From: Parelaphostrongylus tenuis
Lineage: Eukaryota; Nematoda; Chromadorea; Rhabditida; Metastrongylidae
Assembly (NCBI GenBank): GCA_019055375.1
Contig: JAHQIW010004262.1
Location: 62,001-126,000, forward strand
Direction: 5' to 3'
Length of the DNA: 64,000 nucleotides
Below are positions 34,612 to 47,834 of this stretch, piece by piece (within the stretch, counting starts at the first letter, position 1; each line of letters opens with the position of its first letter). Position numbers and translations under genes: made by a program. Below the pieces are notes generated by a model. The model ran no database searches, was not told the origin of the DNA, and worked only from the letters and a program-made list of their open reading frames with translations.

Positions 34612-36164
34612 TCAGGAAAGTTTCACTGTTTATGTGCGTATTTGTGGAAATTGAGGCCCTGCAGATCTAGAAATTTTTCCAAATTCAATAACAGCGAAAC
34701 TAGTGTAATTCCAAAACGAATGGTTTCGTACTGCGTGGCGATTCAAACAATATAACGTTGTGAAACAATTCTGTTCACATGATTCACGACAAAACAGTTA
34801 CTTACAAGCGTTTGTCGATATTTGACGGCTCAATGCACTATAGTGTTGAAAGTGCAAAGAGAAAACTGTAGCGAAACTGCTCGTCGCTTAGCAATCCAAC
34901 TACAAACTAGCAATGTCGCTTTTCAACTTCGACTAGCGTTCTTAAAATCTCGGTCCGAAAATTTTGCAGGACTGACTGTGCTTCCAATTATTCATTCGTG
35001 ATAACAAAAAAATTGTATTCATCATGATCCAATTTGTAGTACCTTAGCTGACTTATTTCATATAAAGTGTTTCTTCTTCGTCTTCACGCACTACGTCAAT
35101 CATGGTGAAATGAGAATAGTATAAAGAAAGGAATGCTTCCCAAAAAGATGTTACTTTGAACAAGGTACTGCCGCTATTAAGCAATTCTTCGGACCTAAGT
35201 TCTATATTGTCCTACTCTGGCAAGTAATTTTATGATCAATAGAGCGAGTTTTGCTTTTTTACTAGCGAAACTGCCACAATCGTATTCATCGTAGTTCTGC
35301 GCAGTTAATTTTCTAGTACGATCCAGCAATAATTGCATTACAACGCTGTTTTTGGTGCAAAGATTCAGGATTATTTCAATAATATAAGAGAATGAAAAGT
35401 CGTACCTTTGCTTTCTGCTGCTTATATGAATCTCGCTTAAAAACAATAATAGTCTGGTGATCTGATAACATGCTTTAAGCCTTTCATGAGATCTGGTACG
35501 GCAACCATGTAGTTCTAGTGACTGTTGTTCCTTTCCAGGCTCATCAGTAGCACGGTGCCTTTCAGTCCAGCCAATCCCATTCAAAGGGTACACACCCAAA
35601 TTGTTATTGGAATCGATGCCGAATTATAAGCGCTCGACTCTGGTCACTGCGATGTCGGAGGATTTTGTCACTCGACGCGCGGTGATTCGAAAAATCTGGT
35701 GTCGATTCATAAGTTGGTGTATATCACCTTCCAAGGGATCGATTGAACCAAAGGGTACCTTGCAACTGAAGAACCTGGAAAGCCGAAACAGTAGCTGTCT
35801 GGTACTATGTAAGTGCCGTACCAAACCTCATAAAAGGTTCAAAACGTGTAAGGAGATTATCAGAGACAAGACAGATTGATTGATAATAATTTATTGAAAC
35901 AGCATTTATCACTTTACACATGATTACTTTCTGCACATTTATTTGAATAATATAATTTCTTGGAGAGTTTGTTACCGTTACACAAATGGAGAGAAACTTC
36001 CTCGTATGGACTGTACAACAACGAATTTTGTTTCCTCTACACATAGGGAAAAATCGAGAAGAATAATGGTGTTCCATGTACATTCATCTCGATGAAAAAA
36101 TTGAGCATTCAGAAAGGTGAGCAACGAGGACTCAGCCTAAATGCACCCACGTCACTTTGTTGAC
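34612..36164. repeat. Right arm of a large palindrome
   Basis: Reverse complement of 30682-32233 over its whole length. The outer end is GTCACTTTGTTGAC. The flanks (left TATAA, right AACGC) show no clear target-site duplication. Confidence 0.85.
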
Positions 36165-37219
36165 AACGCCCATTATGCTTCCTCAATTTCTCTGCTCTGC
36201 AAGACGCCAAAGTGCAGCATTTAGTGTCTCACAACGATACTTGATCACGCTACAAATGTGTTTCCTTTAGAACTATTCTGGAAACGGTATCCTTTGATCT
36301 CTCTCATATTGATGGGTTTTTGGCACTATCTCATTTACTTTACCTTTTGGCACCTTTACTATTTCTTAAATTCTCAGTGCTGTTCTGTGGTAGTCAGCCC
36401 ACACCTCCGACCCAAAGAATAGATTTCTAATGCGTTTCAAATGGGAGGAACTAATGGGAACATGAAAAACTTGTCAAAGGCATCCGTGCTGTTGCTGAAA
36501 ACGGCTGGCATCAAAAGTTCTGCATTGTGTCTGCCAATCGATATCTTCTTTTACGATTTTCTCTTTGGAGTGCACTTGTAGTGTCGAAAGTTCCCCTGTC
36601 ACCTGTCGTCCCCGTGATCGTCGAGGGATTCGAGCGGGTACCAGCAACACTTTCATTCTTCCCTATCGCATGCAAGAGTAGCTCAATGAATCCTCGTCGC
36701 TCTAGGGATTCGCTGAGCATTATATTTTTCTTCCATACCTTTCGTGAAGAAATCGGACTAATGGGTCGGTGGTCTTCCTGTAGGTCTAAGGTTATCGATT
36801 GTAAAATAATCTTGGGAAAGCCAGATTTTATGTCGAGGGATCATAAATCACATTTTGGAATCAAATTTAAGGACGTGCCACTTTAGTGATTGAAGCATTC
36901 AGCGGATTTTCTTTCTAAGTGGTCTCTCCATATGATTCACTTCCATTTGAATTTGACATACATTCGCCCTCAGTAACACATCCCGTGTGCTTTAGAATAG
37001 CAGAATTTGTCGCAAAAGTTGCTTTGTAAGATGTTCCTTGTAATTAATCAGATTGAAAAATGCCAGAGATAATTTAAAAAAAAATTAAATAGCTGCTTAT
37101 ACCAAAGTAATTTACGTATTATGCACTACTAAACGCCGATGTTATTTATGAGTATTGATGATACGAGTTCACAAAAATATGGTCAAATTTCAGAAGCAAC
37201 GATTAAATTTTTTGCAAAA
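36165..37219. other. Upstream flank of copy D with a dispersed repeat
   Basis: Positions 36596-36775 match 54157-54340 in direct orientation (CACCTGTCGTCC, TCGTGAAGAAATCG and surrounding sequence). Longer open frames here (36527-36886 plus; 36511-36720 minus) fall in this repeat and carry no motif I recognise. The promoter of copy D would lie at the right end. Confidence 0.45.
36596..36775. repeat. Dispersed repeat, copy 1 of 2
   Basis: Matches 54157-54340 with moderate divergence in the same orientation. Family unknown. Confidence 0.6.
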
Positions 37220-39086
37220 ATGGCGGGACATCGACCGATCTCGTTGTGATTTTGGTGCTGGCCACAATCCTGACAGTATTTGGATGTGGAGTGATACCTT
37301 CAGGTCAAGGTAATGAACAAAGAATGACATTTTATGTTCCAATCTTGGATAGTAGTTTCTGAACACTAATCAAATTGGTTGCCTAAGCGAACTGAGTGAT
37401 GAGCAAAAATGTGGCCTCAGGCGAGAATCGAACCCGCATTTCATCCTATCCGAGGGCGCGTGCTCTACACTACACCACCGAAACCCATTTGCCCGACCAC
37501 TCATTCTTCAACATCTCCATGTTAGCTGTCAGCCACCAATCTTTAACAGGTCTGGTCGGGTATGCGATTTCGCTTTATAAACCCAGTTGAGGTGACAGCC
37601 ATCGTGATAAGTAATAATTCAAATTCTATTGTTTCGACTGCCTTTTTCGCAATGCTATTATGTCTCAAAAATCCCTGAAAGAACTGAGTGGTGAGCAGAA
37701 ACCTGACAAAAATTAAAAGCAAAATGAGTGCTTGACAAATATCTTCTACAATTGCCGTGGTTTCCCAAGCCGCTCGATGAAACGAGAATAGTTTATGAAA
37801 AGAATGAAAACGCAGCCTAAGCGACCATTCAATAAAGAGGTTCAATTTCCGATTTTATTGAAAATACTGCAAAACCTCGTTACAGTGAGCACTAGGAACT
37901 TCGTCGTAACAGGCTTCACATTGCCTGTTACCATGGTTTATACCAACATGGCCACGATTTCTGCTCAGCATCCTGGTATTGCAAGCAGCAGGAATGGAGT
38001 TCGGGCATTTATATCACGTCTTGTAATGCAGACAGTGAGCTTGCAACTCTTGAATTTTGAGTGTTTTCGTTTGCCCAGATTCTAAAAGACCTCGGAGATA
38101 AGCTTCAGTTTTCTGACAAGTTGTTGGCCTCCTAGTACTCTCATGGTTTCGCATTTTTCACAATAATTGTTCAATAATACTTCATAGTCAACTCCTTGAA
38201 AATGTGTTAAACATGTTCTTTAGGTCTTTGATGTTCTCGAAGGTTATGGTCGTCGTGCACTGTTACCTGATGCTGTAATCTCGTCCATTTTGGGTCAACT
38301 TAATGTTACAGTCATTTACGAACCAATGCAATGTCAAAAAGTTTTTTCCACTGCAGCGGCAATGCGTGGGTATCCAGTCTTAAACGTAAATTCCAAAGAT
38401 TTCAGGCAGAAGTACAACATGTATTTGGACAAAGCAGAACAATGTGTTATATTCTGAGTGGGCAAACGACTGAGACTAGCAGAATTGTTGTATAATTTGC
38501 AAAAAGCTAACATTAGTGAACTGATACTGTAATTTGCGCAATCAATGATAATTCTTGAATAAGTTTTTGTATCCTTTTTTTTCGAGAACGATATGGTATT
38601 CAGTGCGTTAGGTGTTGCTATGATAAGCTTCAAAGAATAAAGAAAATCAGTGCGCAATACTGTTTCAGCAAATTTTCACTTCTTTCTTACTTAAGAAAAT
38701 AGTGTTTTTCTCAGACTCACACCTTCTTACAGCAGCCGACACCATGAAAGAGAACTGCATTATTGTCGGAAACACGGTGACGCGAATTTGCACTGTACCA
38801 ATGCCGCTGCCGGCACGGAATAATATGATGTGTAATACGAATGTAGCAGTCATACCTCCGCAACACTTGACAATTGGAGGAGCAATTTCGGTTTGACTAG
38901 CTTCCTTTTTTTGTGAAACTTTTGTTTTGCGAAGCGAAAAAGTCTGTATAGACCGCAAATATTATCATGGCGAGTTGGTCGAGACAAATGTGGCAAAGTG
39001 TGTTCAACAGAGCGATTCGGATGTTGCCGTCGAGTCCGATTGGATCGAACTTCGCCACAGCATCTGCCGTTATCAGCGGAAACTGA
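37220..39086 (+). pseudogene. Secreted-protein family copy D, one frameshift
   Basis: All five exons are present: 37220-37309, 37886-38034, 38224-38365, 38733-38890, 38952-39086, each with GT-AG borders and the same phases as copy A (exon 4 is one codon longer). The translation keeps VTGFTLPVTMVY, VFDVLEGYGRRALLPDAVIS, CIIVGNTVTRICT, PPQHLTIGG and the tail ANIIMASWSRQMWQSV. The only lesion I see is in exon 1: it is 90 bases where 91 are expected, so the ATG at 37220 reads nine codons to a stop and is out of frame with the signal-peptide core (LVVILVLATILTVFGCGVIP). No other in-frame ATG replaces it. Either recently dead or a single-base sequence error. A poly(A) signal follows at 39158. Confidence 0.75.
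37386..37590 (-). repeat. tRNA-derived short repeat, family 2, in intron 1 of copy D
   Basis: On the minus strand GTTTCGGTGGTGTAGTGTAG and GCGGGTTCGATTCTCGCC form tRNA-like A and B boxes with a paired acceptor (several wobbles) and T arm; the anticodon region is not tRNA-like. The body matches 890-1101. The insertion sits inside the first intron and leaves the splice sites untouched. Confidence 0.7.
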
Positions 39087-39157
39087 GTTTTATTTGTGAT
39101 GTGTTTGAAACGACTCTTTTCTATTGGGTTGATATATATTGTGGCATCACAGTCAGC

Positions 39158-39163
39158 AATAAA
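39158..39163 (+). terminator. Poly(A) signal AATAAA of copy D
   Basis: AATAAA lies 72 bases after the stop codon of copy D, in the expected position and strand for 3' end formation. Confidence 0.5.
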
Positions 39164-39369
39164 GTGAGTCAATGTAGTGGTGTATATTCATGAAGTGCGC
39201 AATGTTACAAGATTCGATTTAGTGTTTTCTGAGAAGTACGTGACGAATTGCAAATGAAAGGTTAGAGGCATGTTATCCCTGTGCTGTCAACTGAGAAAAT
39301 GCTCTCATCGTTGCCTCTATACTGCACCAGCTGAGCGGTAATGACCCGTAAAAATGACTTTCATAAAGC

Positions 39370-42300
39370 CTCGGCATGTATTTAGGAATGCCATCGCCGA
39401 TTCGAAGGTTACATGTGATCAAAAAGTTTCTTTTATTATTTAATGAGATAACTACCGTTGTTTGTTATATACGTATACTATATATACGTATAATATACGT
39501 GAGCAGCGCAGAACTGCCGCTGGCCTGATTTTGTGGTTTTATGTACTTATATTAATACACAAAAGAGGTGCGCTCACTAGGATCAGCGATCGTTTCTTCA
39601 TACTCCATAGTTTGACTATTAGATGGTAGTATCTAATTGTCATTTCACAAAATTCAGAAAGCAACTGCTTGGCTGTATTGATCTGGAAATACTTCAGCTC
39701 AGATTTTGCAGATAAGAAGTTGTGTAACAAAATTTCTCGTTTTCATTTATGTCTCAATACACGTACAGTCGAGGAAGGAAAACTTTATCTTAATTCCAGT
39801 ATATCATTGTGAAACTTTCGGTTAGAAACGTAATAATCCTATTTGTGTATTTTGCGAACAACAAGCGAAGACACTTCAACGCTTTAGAATTATTGGCTGC
39901 GTCTAGAGCTTTTATGAACGCTAATTAATTAGAATGACCGATTTTGTGTCGCAGCAATTCCGCGTCGTTGCAGCCCGGTGTAGCGGATCCTGGTCATGGA
40001 AGTTTCGTGTTGTTTTTTACACTTTGATTATGACAGTGTACTAAGTTAGCAAAATTCTAACGATATTCTTTTAACTGTCTTGTAGCAGATCATATAAACA
40101 GGATTGCACAACGCTATTTCATGCAATTCGCTGCATGGTAAGCGTTAGGTCACTTCGTCGTGCTGTACTTCATTATGAAAAGACAACTGTAAATCAGTAT
40201 AGCGTTTAACATGGATAAAGCACTCTTCTGATGAGGAATGTTTTTGACAACGAATTTGTGAGAGCAGAAATTGCTTCTCTAGAGCTCTGACGTTCTCATT
40301 GACTTGATTCATTTGGTACGCCTATAATATCTCATTCTTCTGATAGACAGGTCGATAGGTAGCCAAATCGTAAAGTGCAGAATTTCTCCGAAGGATTCAG
40401 AAATAGAAGCAGTTTGGAAATAGACTTTGAAGATCTGTCTAGTGGCGAAAGCACTTCTTTTGAATTCAAAACATTTCTGGAAAACATTTCATTCATTGTG
40501 GAGCCGTGATACAAAAGTGACTAAAACCGACAATGTATAAAGCTTGAAACTCCACTCATTCAGCAGCAGTTCTTCGATTCACAACATTATGAATCCTCTT
40601 ATGTTTGCTTCGTGGAAGTAGTCGAAGGCAACGCTGTAAAACTACCGGTCCTGTTTTGAGTCTATATTGAACCTGGTAGAAACTGGATAAGCCGTCCCGT
40701 GTTGTAGCAATTTCGCGTCGTTTTATTTGACTTGATGAGCGATGAATAGTTTTGTTACAGTATTCTTCCTCCACTGTAATATGACGATGTACTTAGAGAA
40801 CTATGACCATGCTTCGAAAAAACTGTTAAATCCAAGGTCATGCTAGCGCAGTATTCCAGAACGGTATTTTGTATGGATTACTACATAGCATTGAATCGAT
40901 CTCTACCAATCTGTCGTAGTTAATTTGTTAAACTTTTAGCCTGGCAAAAATCCTTCAATGCCTAATGTAAATATCAGCTGCAAGTAAGTCATCCATGATG
41001 TCTGAAAAGAAATTGTAAGCCATTTGCAACAGAAGCAGTCGAGAAATTGGTTTACCATGAGGTGGACATTCAGTATTTCTACGTGTCGAATAGTATATTA
41101 ACTGCTGATTCTAAATTTGAGCAACTCTTGTAGTACTATCAGAATCGATTTTCTTGGTGGCAGGAAAAGCCACATTACGTAGGTATTTCGTCAAGAATAA
41201 ATTCCTGATATATTTGAAGATTTTCTTTCCTGAACGGCTCATGTAGGCAAACACAGTTGCTTGTTATAAAGTGGGTTTGTATATGAAAAAACGCAACTCA
41301 CTCTGAGAGAGTTCTGAGACTGGAGCACGTTGACGGGAACTGACGTCAGTGTTATCATAGTGGTTGGTGCCGTATATGGCTGCGCACCATATGAATGCCA
41401 TCTCTCGTCACAGTCTTGTTAACGCTCCCTGTTCCATGTTCATTACAGCAAGAAACTACAATTCCTACATATGTGCCTTCTTCTACTCCTGTGAAAGTAG
41501 AAAGCTCAAAGCAACTTTGAACGCCAATTTTCGATCGTTCTTCGAAACCCATAAATCGTCTGACACCTTCAACAATAAGTCACTCAGAGGAAAGGACGTT
41601 GGAAAAAATTGTCGTGTGCCATCATTCCCAAATAATTTGATCCCAGTATGACTTTGATGATCGTCCTCATATTCTGCGACATTTTTATCAATTTTCTAGA
41701 TATTAGTTGATAGTTAAACACTGACAAACATAGTTCTGCTTATCATTGATGCTGTTAATTGCATGCTTGTAATCTATCAGTCGAATGTTGATTATCAGAA
41801 ATCCACCCAACTCATCTTGTAATAGTGCCTCATAAGTGATCTCAATTTCAAGTCAATCAAGAATGGCTAAGAGCACAATATCAGGAAAGAAAGTGCTAAA
41901 ACTTTGGCTTTCTGATAGGTCAAAGACAGAAAAAAAGATTTCTCAACTAGCACCTACCACGCAAAAGATGGCTTATTTCAATTCATTAAGGCAGACGACT
42001 AGTCTTCATTATTCGGAATATCGCTATACGTATCCGACTGCTGTTCACGTCATCTGGTTCACCGACGCAGAACCGAGCGTTCGGTAAACTAGATTTCTCA
42101 ACTAGTTTAAGAGCTTTTTTTGGGAGTGTTTTGAGTAATGTGAAGCTCTATCTAAGCCGTGTTGACAATATGAGGTCGACATATTGTCAGAACATCGCGG
42201 TTTAGATGTTAAGGCCCACAAAACGCGATTTCTTCCACTGGGAATTGAACTGCTAAACGTATCGCAGCAAGCATTGTGGCTCGTTTTTGTCATAGATATC

Positions 42301-43150
42301 TTCTCTTGCCAATTTTCTCTTCAAAGTGGGTCATAACAAAGGCGTTTTGACCATTGCACGTTCTTCTTCATCAAGAGAAGTGTGCATTTTGATTTGAAGC
42401 TTCAACAATGGGATGGTAAAGATCAAGTTCAAGCAGTGGAACCTGAGGCCTTGAAAATTCACTCAAAATATCTATGAGTGTTCCTTTCCACCTACTCCGA
42501 TCTCATTGAAAAAATGACATGCACTAAATCTTATTAATCAATATCCGTATGTTTCGGAATAGATAACCTGTCACAGGAGTCCTTTTTGAAGAATCTGTTC
42601 AGTACACTGAATCCAAACTTATCCGGTCGTGCACTTTGATGGAATTTACTAGATTTTCCTGAGTAGTCAACACTAGTGTGAGTTTTTAGTCTACTGCTGT
42701 TATAGTGCTGCAATAAATAAGGTGAAATAAATGGTCGTCTCAAACACATCACAGTTAAACATCAACTTCCGCTGACAACGGCAGATGCTGAGAAGAAGTT
42801 CGATCCCAGCGGACCTGATGCCAACATCCGAACAACTCTGTTCACTTCACTTTGCCACGTCGTTCTCGACCAATTCGCCATGATTATGTTTGTGGTCTAC
42901 ACATTTTTTTCGCTTTACGAAATAAAGTTTGCACAAAAAGAAAGCTGTTCATACCGAGGTAGTTCCTCTAACTGTCAAGTGTTGCGGAGGGTTAGCCGCT
43001 GTTTCCATGGCTCCGTTACACATCATCGCAGCAGGAGGTGTCTGCGGCATCTTAGTGCAAATTCCAGTAACCGTGTTGCCGACGACGATGCAGTTCTGTG
43101 GCATACCGACTACAAAAACTGCAAGCTAAAAAGACACCTTTTATTTGGAT
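39370..43150. repeat. Segmental duplication, left copy
   Basis: This stretch aligns with 59278-63640 in the same orientation, from GGAATGCCATCGCCGATTC at its left to exons 4-5 of copy F at its right, against GGAATGCCATCGCTGATTC to exons 4-5 of copy G. The match is clear but diverged, with insertions and deletions. The non-genic part has only short frames; one at 41355-41552 (minus, VEEGTYVGIVVS) has a similar frame in the other copy. Confidence 0.7.
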
Positions 43151-44305
43151 AGAAAACTGAAAAAAAACTAGGAAGTAAAGGTAGTATTCACAAATTTCTC
43201 TTATATATTGATCCCCTCAAAATGACCATCTAACACACCGAATACTATATTTTTAACAGAAAAAAATATTAGAAAAACTTGTGAAGGATTGCACTGATTG
43301 TAAATATTACGATTTTGGTACCACTATGATAGCTTTAATTTTATTTCGAGAGATTTCTCAGTAGTATCTGTAAATGTTAAAATTCCGGATGCTGATAGAG
43401 CGCAGCTCTGCTTTTCATTGTCTGTCATAGTGTTGCGTGGAATTTTTCAAATAGAGGTTTAATCCTGAAGACTCACTGATAGCTAACTCCTCTAAACTAT
43501 TACGGACTGTCTGGCACAGCATTGGACTGTAAGTGATGTTAACAATAAGTTGATCCAAAATGTTTGAGATTATAGCATCAGGTAGGAGTGCCCTATGAGC
43601 TTGGCTTTCGAGAACATCAAAGACCTGACAGACGGAGTTCTTCACAAGTTTGAAGACCTCATGTAAAAGCGCTACCAATAAAATTATGCCTAGCTATGGA
43701 GTGAATTCAGCGTTAGAGGTTGACGACTGTCACAAAGTTGGCGCTCACCTCCTACGCCCTTCAAAATTCTCTGAAAAAACATTTGAGATCCAGTAGTTGT
43801 AAGCTTACTGTTTGCATAACAAGACGCTGCACAAATGCCCCAGCTTCCCCTTCGCCAGGTGCAACACCAGGTACACGGGCACGGACATCGGGTGAGCTGG
43901 AATAAACCATTGCGACGGGCAAAGTGAAGCCGGTGGACGGTGAATGTTCTAGTACTCGCTAGAATAGAAACGTGATTTTTCTGGCGACTATTAAAAATGA
44001 AACCACAATGTTTGACAAATTCTTAGGCAATTATGGTCTCTTATTTCAAATGCAAAATTGTTCCATCAAAAAGTTCAGCCATAATATACAAACGAGGTTT
44101 TTAAAATGATTTTCAATAAAAGAGTTATTTTATCAATGTACCTCATCAATATCTGAATTTGAGAATATTCATAAATCAACAATCATGGTTTATTACCTTG
44201 CCCAGGTGGCATTACACCGCATCCTAGTGCCGTTGAAACTGTGACCAGTAAGAATGTCATCATGGGATCGCCTGGCAAGCTTGTCATTTTTGTTAGGATT
44301 TTCAT
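42762..44305 (-). pseudogene. Secreted-protein family copy F, one frameshift
   Basis: Exons on the minus strand: 44197-44287, 43809-43958, 43477-43624, 42955-43109, 42762-42896, with family-type splice sites. Exon 1 encodes MTSLPGDPMMTFLLVTVSTA then LGCGVMPPGQ; an in-frame ATG at 44303-44305 could add six residues. Exon 3 gives VFDVLESQAHRALLPDAIIS, exon 4 GMPQNCIVVGNTVTGICT, exon 5 TTNIIMANWSRTTWQSEV. Exon 2 is 150 bases where 149 are expected: an extra G in the plus-strand run at 43935-43936 shifts the frame after ASTRTFTV. Everything else is open, so this is a recently disabled gene, or an intact one with a sequence error. It converges with copy D. Confidence 0.75.
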
Positions 44306-47300
44306 GTTTCCCTCCTCAAAATCTGAACAAATGTCGTATATTCAGCTGAGCGTAAATTTCTTCTTTCTATCATAAAACATATGAAATCGGTTAATAGGCG
44401 AAATGTATGCTAGTTGTTCTAATAAGTAGTTGGAATAGACCACAACAGTAAAATTTGAATGAACGCTCCAATTTCTCAAATGGCCTAGCATAAATTTGAT
44501 TAACGCCTTCTCATTTCTGATGTTTTCTCAGAAAGCAAAGATTGCTGACAAAAAATGGCGAAATTATAGCTACACTTCCCAAAGAAAATGGTTAAAACAG
44601 TATCGATTGACTATAGTGAAGTACAAACTTCTTGGAAAAATGTTTCAACGGCACATTCTATGAATTTCATATTTGTTAGACTTCAATGTTCTCATTGATC
44701 TCGCTCTCAGTCCACCTATAAAATAACCTTCTTCGGCGAAGAGGTCAACCGATAGTCAAATCAAGAATCACAAAATTACACTGAAGAGTTCAGAGAGAGA
44801 AGTGGGGAATGCGAAGTCAGTAAGAGTTTACCAACATGAGGAAGCAAAGTGAAACTATGTCAGAGCAAGCCGCAGGATCGATAACTATATGGAGGGATAA
44901 AATCTTGCCGTGATTCAGTACAATCATACACTTTAAGAGAGCTTATCAATGTATTGCAATGAGAAGGTACAGAGGACGCGTAAAGAACGTAAGTGAGGCG
45001 ACGTTGAGCAGAAACTTCCTTGCTCACTTTCTCAGATGTTTCATGCTTCCCATCGAAGTGGATGTTGAGAGAGTGCGGTCAGTTTCTCGTGATTTTTCCA
45101 CATCTTCAATTGCTTCATTTTATCTTGATAGTGTTATATAAAGGTCTTCTGAAAAGGCCAAAACATTGTCTCTTATGATAATCGATTAATTCAGCTTATC
45201 CAGCAACTTGTACATTTGAAATCATTCTGAGAATACTTTTTCCAGGCGTCCCTCGAACGAAATATTGCTAGATAATGAAGAAAAGCAGTTTTTCGACTAA
45301 ATCCGATACAATCTTGATATGTCGGCCGTGGATAGCACTACAATTCGCTTTCCTGTTCATAAAAGTGTTCTGTAGCATAGCAGTTCTGTACGTCGGATTT
45401 TGAAGAACATTTTGTGACAGCAGCACTTCTTTCTGATCGAAACTCTTTTTGGAAAACGTTTCTTCTATTGCATGAGACGCACTCCAACAGTGATTGCATT
45501 GTGTATAGTAACAAGAATTACATTTAGTTTTGAAATGTCATGTAGAATTCACCGACTCCTAGCAATATGATCTCCACTTTGCTTTTTTTTTTGCAAATAA
45601 CAATTCGAGAACACCGTTAGTGCTGTACAGTTATTCGCCCTGTTATGAGCCTTCCATAAACGCTGATTGATGCTCATTAAGCAGTTCTGGGCTTTTTTCA
45701 ATGAATTGCTCGGCGACGAACTGTTTCGCATTACATTCTCTTGATACGTTGTGATCAATACTATACTTGATCAGTGATAACAAAAAAATGCCTTTGTGAA
45801 GCTGTTTCACTCAGGATCATCTGAAAAAATTTATTCACGGCGTTGTTCTGCAGATTGGTGTTTGGTTTTCAATTAATTGACTTTGAAATCGCACCAATTT
45901 CTTTATGATTGGATAATAGAAGATTCTGACCTGAGAAGAGCTCGATTTTCCGCCTACAGATAGCAATTGCAGACAGAACTGTCAGATTCAAAAAATTCTA
46001 CACTCCTTAAATTTTTTCCAGAGATTTTCCAGTAAATGATAAACCAAATATTCGGTTATTGATCATTCGTCCGTTTATTATTCGTCATGAACCTAGTTTT
46101 CCCTCCGATTACAAAAGGGGCGAATGCTGTGGTAAGACTGAGTCGATTTATCCGCTGACAAAAAAAAATTCGCTTTAATTGGAAATTTAATATAATTAAA
46201 CCTATTTCTTCAATGTATTTGAAGATTTTTTCCAAAACAACTCTTTAGGATAACGCCGTTTGTTGTTTGCTGAATTATACCTAATTCTAATCATATTATT
46301 GCAGGATGGATTATCCGAAGAAGCAAAAAATTTTGGTTGACAATCGCCAAAAGACCAGCTAGTATCATGGATGCCCTTAGGCAAATTTTAGCTTTGTAGA
46401 AAAGCTTTCGGGATGCTTCTTGGCTAATGCGCTGTTTCACACCAGTCATCGCACTAAAAGCAACTTCTATGAGCACTCTACTCAGATCAACACAGCTCTG
46501 ATAAAAGCTAGAACGTCGGAGCGTTTGTCATAACATGAAATTCTAGCGAAGTTGAAGAACAGCCAATTCGAAAGATGTCTACAAATTCACTACCAGTCGT
46601 AATCCATCGACTGAAAAGATGATGATAATACAATATTACGTGTTATCACCACAAAGTCTCCCCATTCCTGTTATAATTTAGGGATCAGAGTGGGACATGC
46701 GGCAGTGATGAAGCAGACGATACCAACGAAATGTACATATGCCCTTGACGAATTAAACTCGAATAGGTTTTCGTTTTCCCAGACTATACTGAAAAATTGT
46801 AGCAACCCCATGTAAGGTCAGTAAATATTGCTTACTCGTGCTGGACTTTACTAGGAGTCGGAATTGGACGTCGCTTGTTTTTCAGTAACAATGCTTGTGA
46901 TTTCGGCTGCTCGTATGCTTAGTGTGGCGAAACACTTCGATGTTTTCACGTTCATCAGAACCAGACCAATCTAAGCCAGTAAACCGCAGGTTCCATTACA
47001 ATATGGGCATTCATTGGTGTTTTGAGTCGTTCAGTGGAGTGGAGAACCGCTAGAATGAAGAGTCGTTCTCCTAGCGTAGATTCGCTGTTGTACTGAGCCT
47101 ATTTAATGAAGTGGAGCATCACTAAAACGAAGATTCTCATTGGACTGTGGTCTTTTATCGAGGACGGTGTGGATCTATGCCGCTATAATATGATCTGCTG
47201 ATTAGGGCAATGCATTCCGCAACAATCGGTCGTATATTAGCGGACACATGAAATATTCACTGCATTGTGAACTGACATTGCAATCATTTCAAAGCTTGAA

Positions 47301-47429
47301 AAATCAAGTTGACCCCATAATCAACTCGACCCAAAGTTTTCATGTTGATATGTGCAACAGCTCCTTCTATACATTCACCGTTCTGCTCATTTGCGGCTAG
47401 CTGCGCAGAATTTCACAAGAGTCAGATAC
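44306..47429. other. Upstream region of copy F; diverged duplication relic
   Basis: From about 44690 to 46400 short blocks resemble the segmental duplication (for example TTCTCATTGATCTCG and GTCAACCGATAGTCAAATC against similar text near 58950, 40290 and 60190). No gene recognised. The frame at 44959-45141 (plus) shares wording with 60341-60568 but has no motif. Confidence 0.4.
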
Positions 47430-47830
47430 GAGTTTGGTCAAGGTCATAAAAATCGTTTTGAGATATGGCTATCGTTATCAATCGCTTCTGCCATCGTTCC
47501 GTCAGGTTTCGGATCTGATCGAAGCACCACTCCTTCAGCTTTGAATCAAAGAACTCTTAACATGCATCTTCAACTTCATCGAAAGATTCAAATCGGCGAC
47601 CTTCCAAGAAATGTTGCATGATCGGAAAAGGCGATAATCAGATGGAGCAACGGCCGGACTAAGGTGAATGCGGTAGAATCTCATTTCCATCCAGTTCCTC
47701 AGACTTCTTTGGTCTCTTTGGGTGTGGTGTGGTTTTGCGTTTTCTTGCCGAAACAAAGCGCACTATCGACAAAGAAGTTCTGGGTAATCCCATTCTGCAG
47801 CAGATAAAGGATAAAGGATAAAGCTCTCGG
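47430..47830 (-). mobile_element. Mariner-family transposase fragment
   Basis: The minus frame reads FRQENAKPHHTQRDQRSLRN, then RFYRIHLSPAVAPSDYRLFR. This is the C-terminal catalytic part of a mariner transposase: the DNARPHT block and the HPPYSPDLAPxDYxLF block with its third catalytic Asp (APSDY) kept. Downstream a shifted frame gives a weak match to the terminal RWQKxID segment. The N-terminal half is missing and a family 1 tRNA-derived repeat abuts it at the right. Confidence 0.75.
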
Positions 47831-47834
47831 CGTT

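Noticed and set aside
30682..36164. A Mutator-like or hAT transposon with long terminal repeats
   Set aside because: No 8-9 bp target duplication at the outer ends and no transposase in the centre; the recognised coding remnant is a Penelope-like reverse transcriptase.
38665..38958. Minus-strand frame with CCGGMTA similar to plus frames at 42929 and 63408
   Set aside because: Antisense of exon 4 of the family (the coding sense reads PPQHLTIGG).
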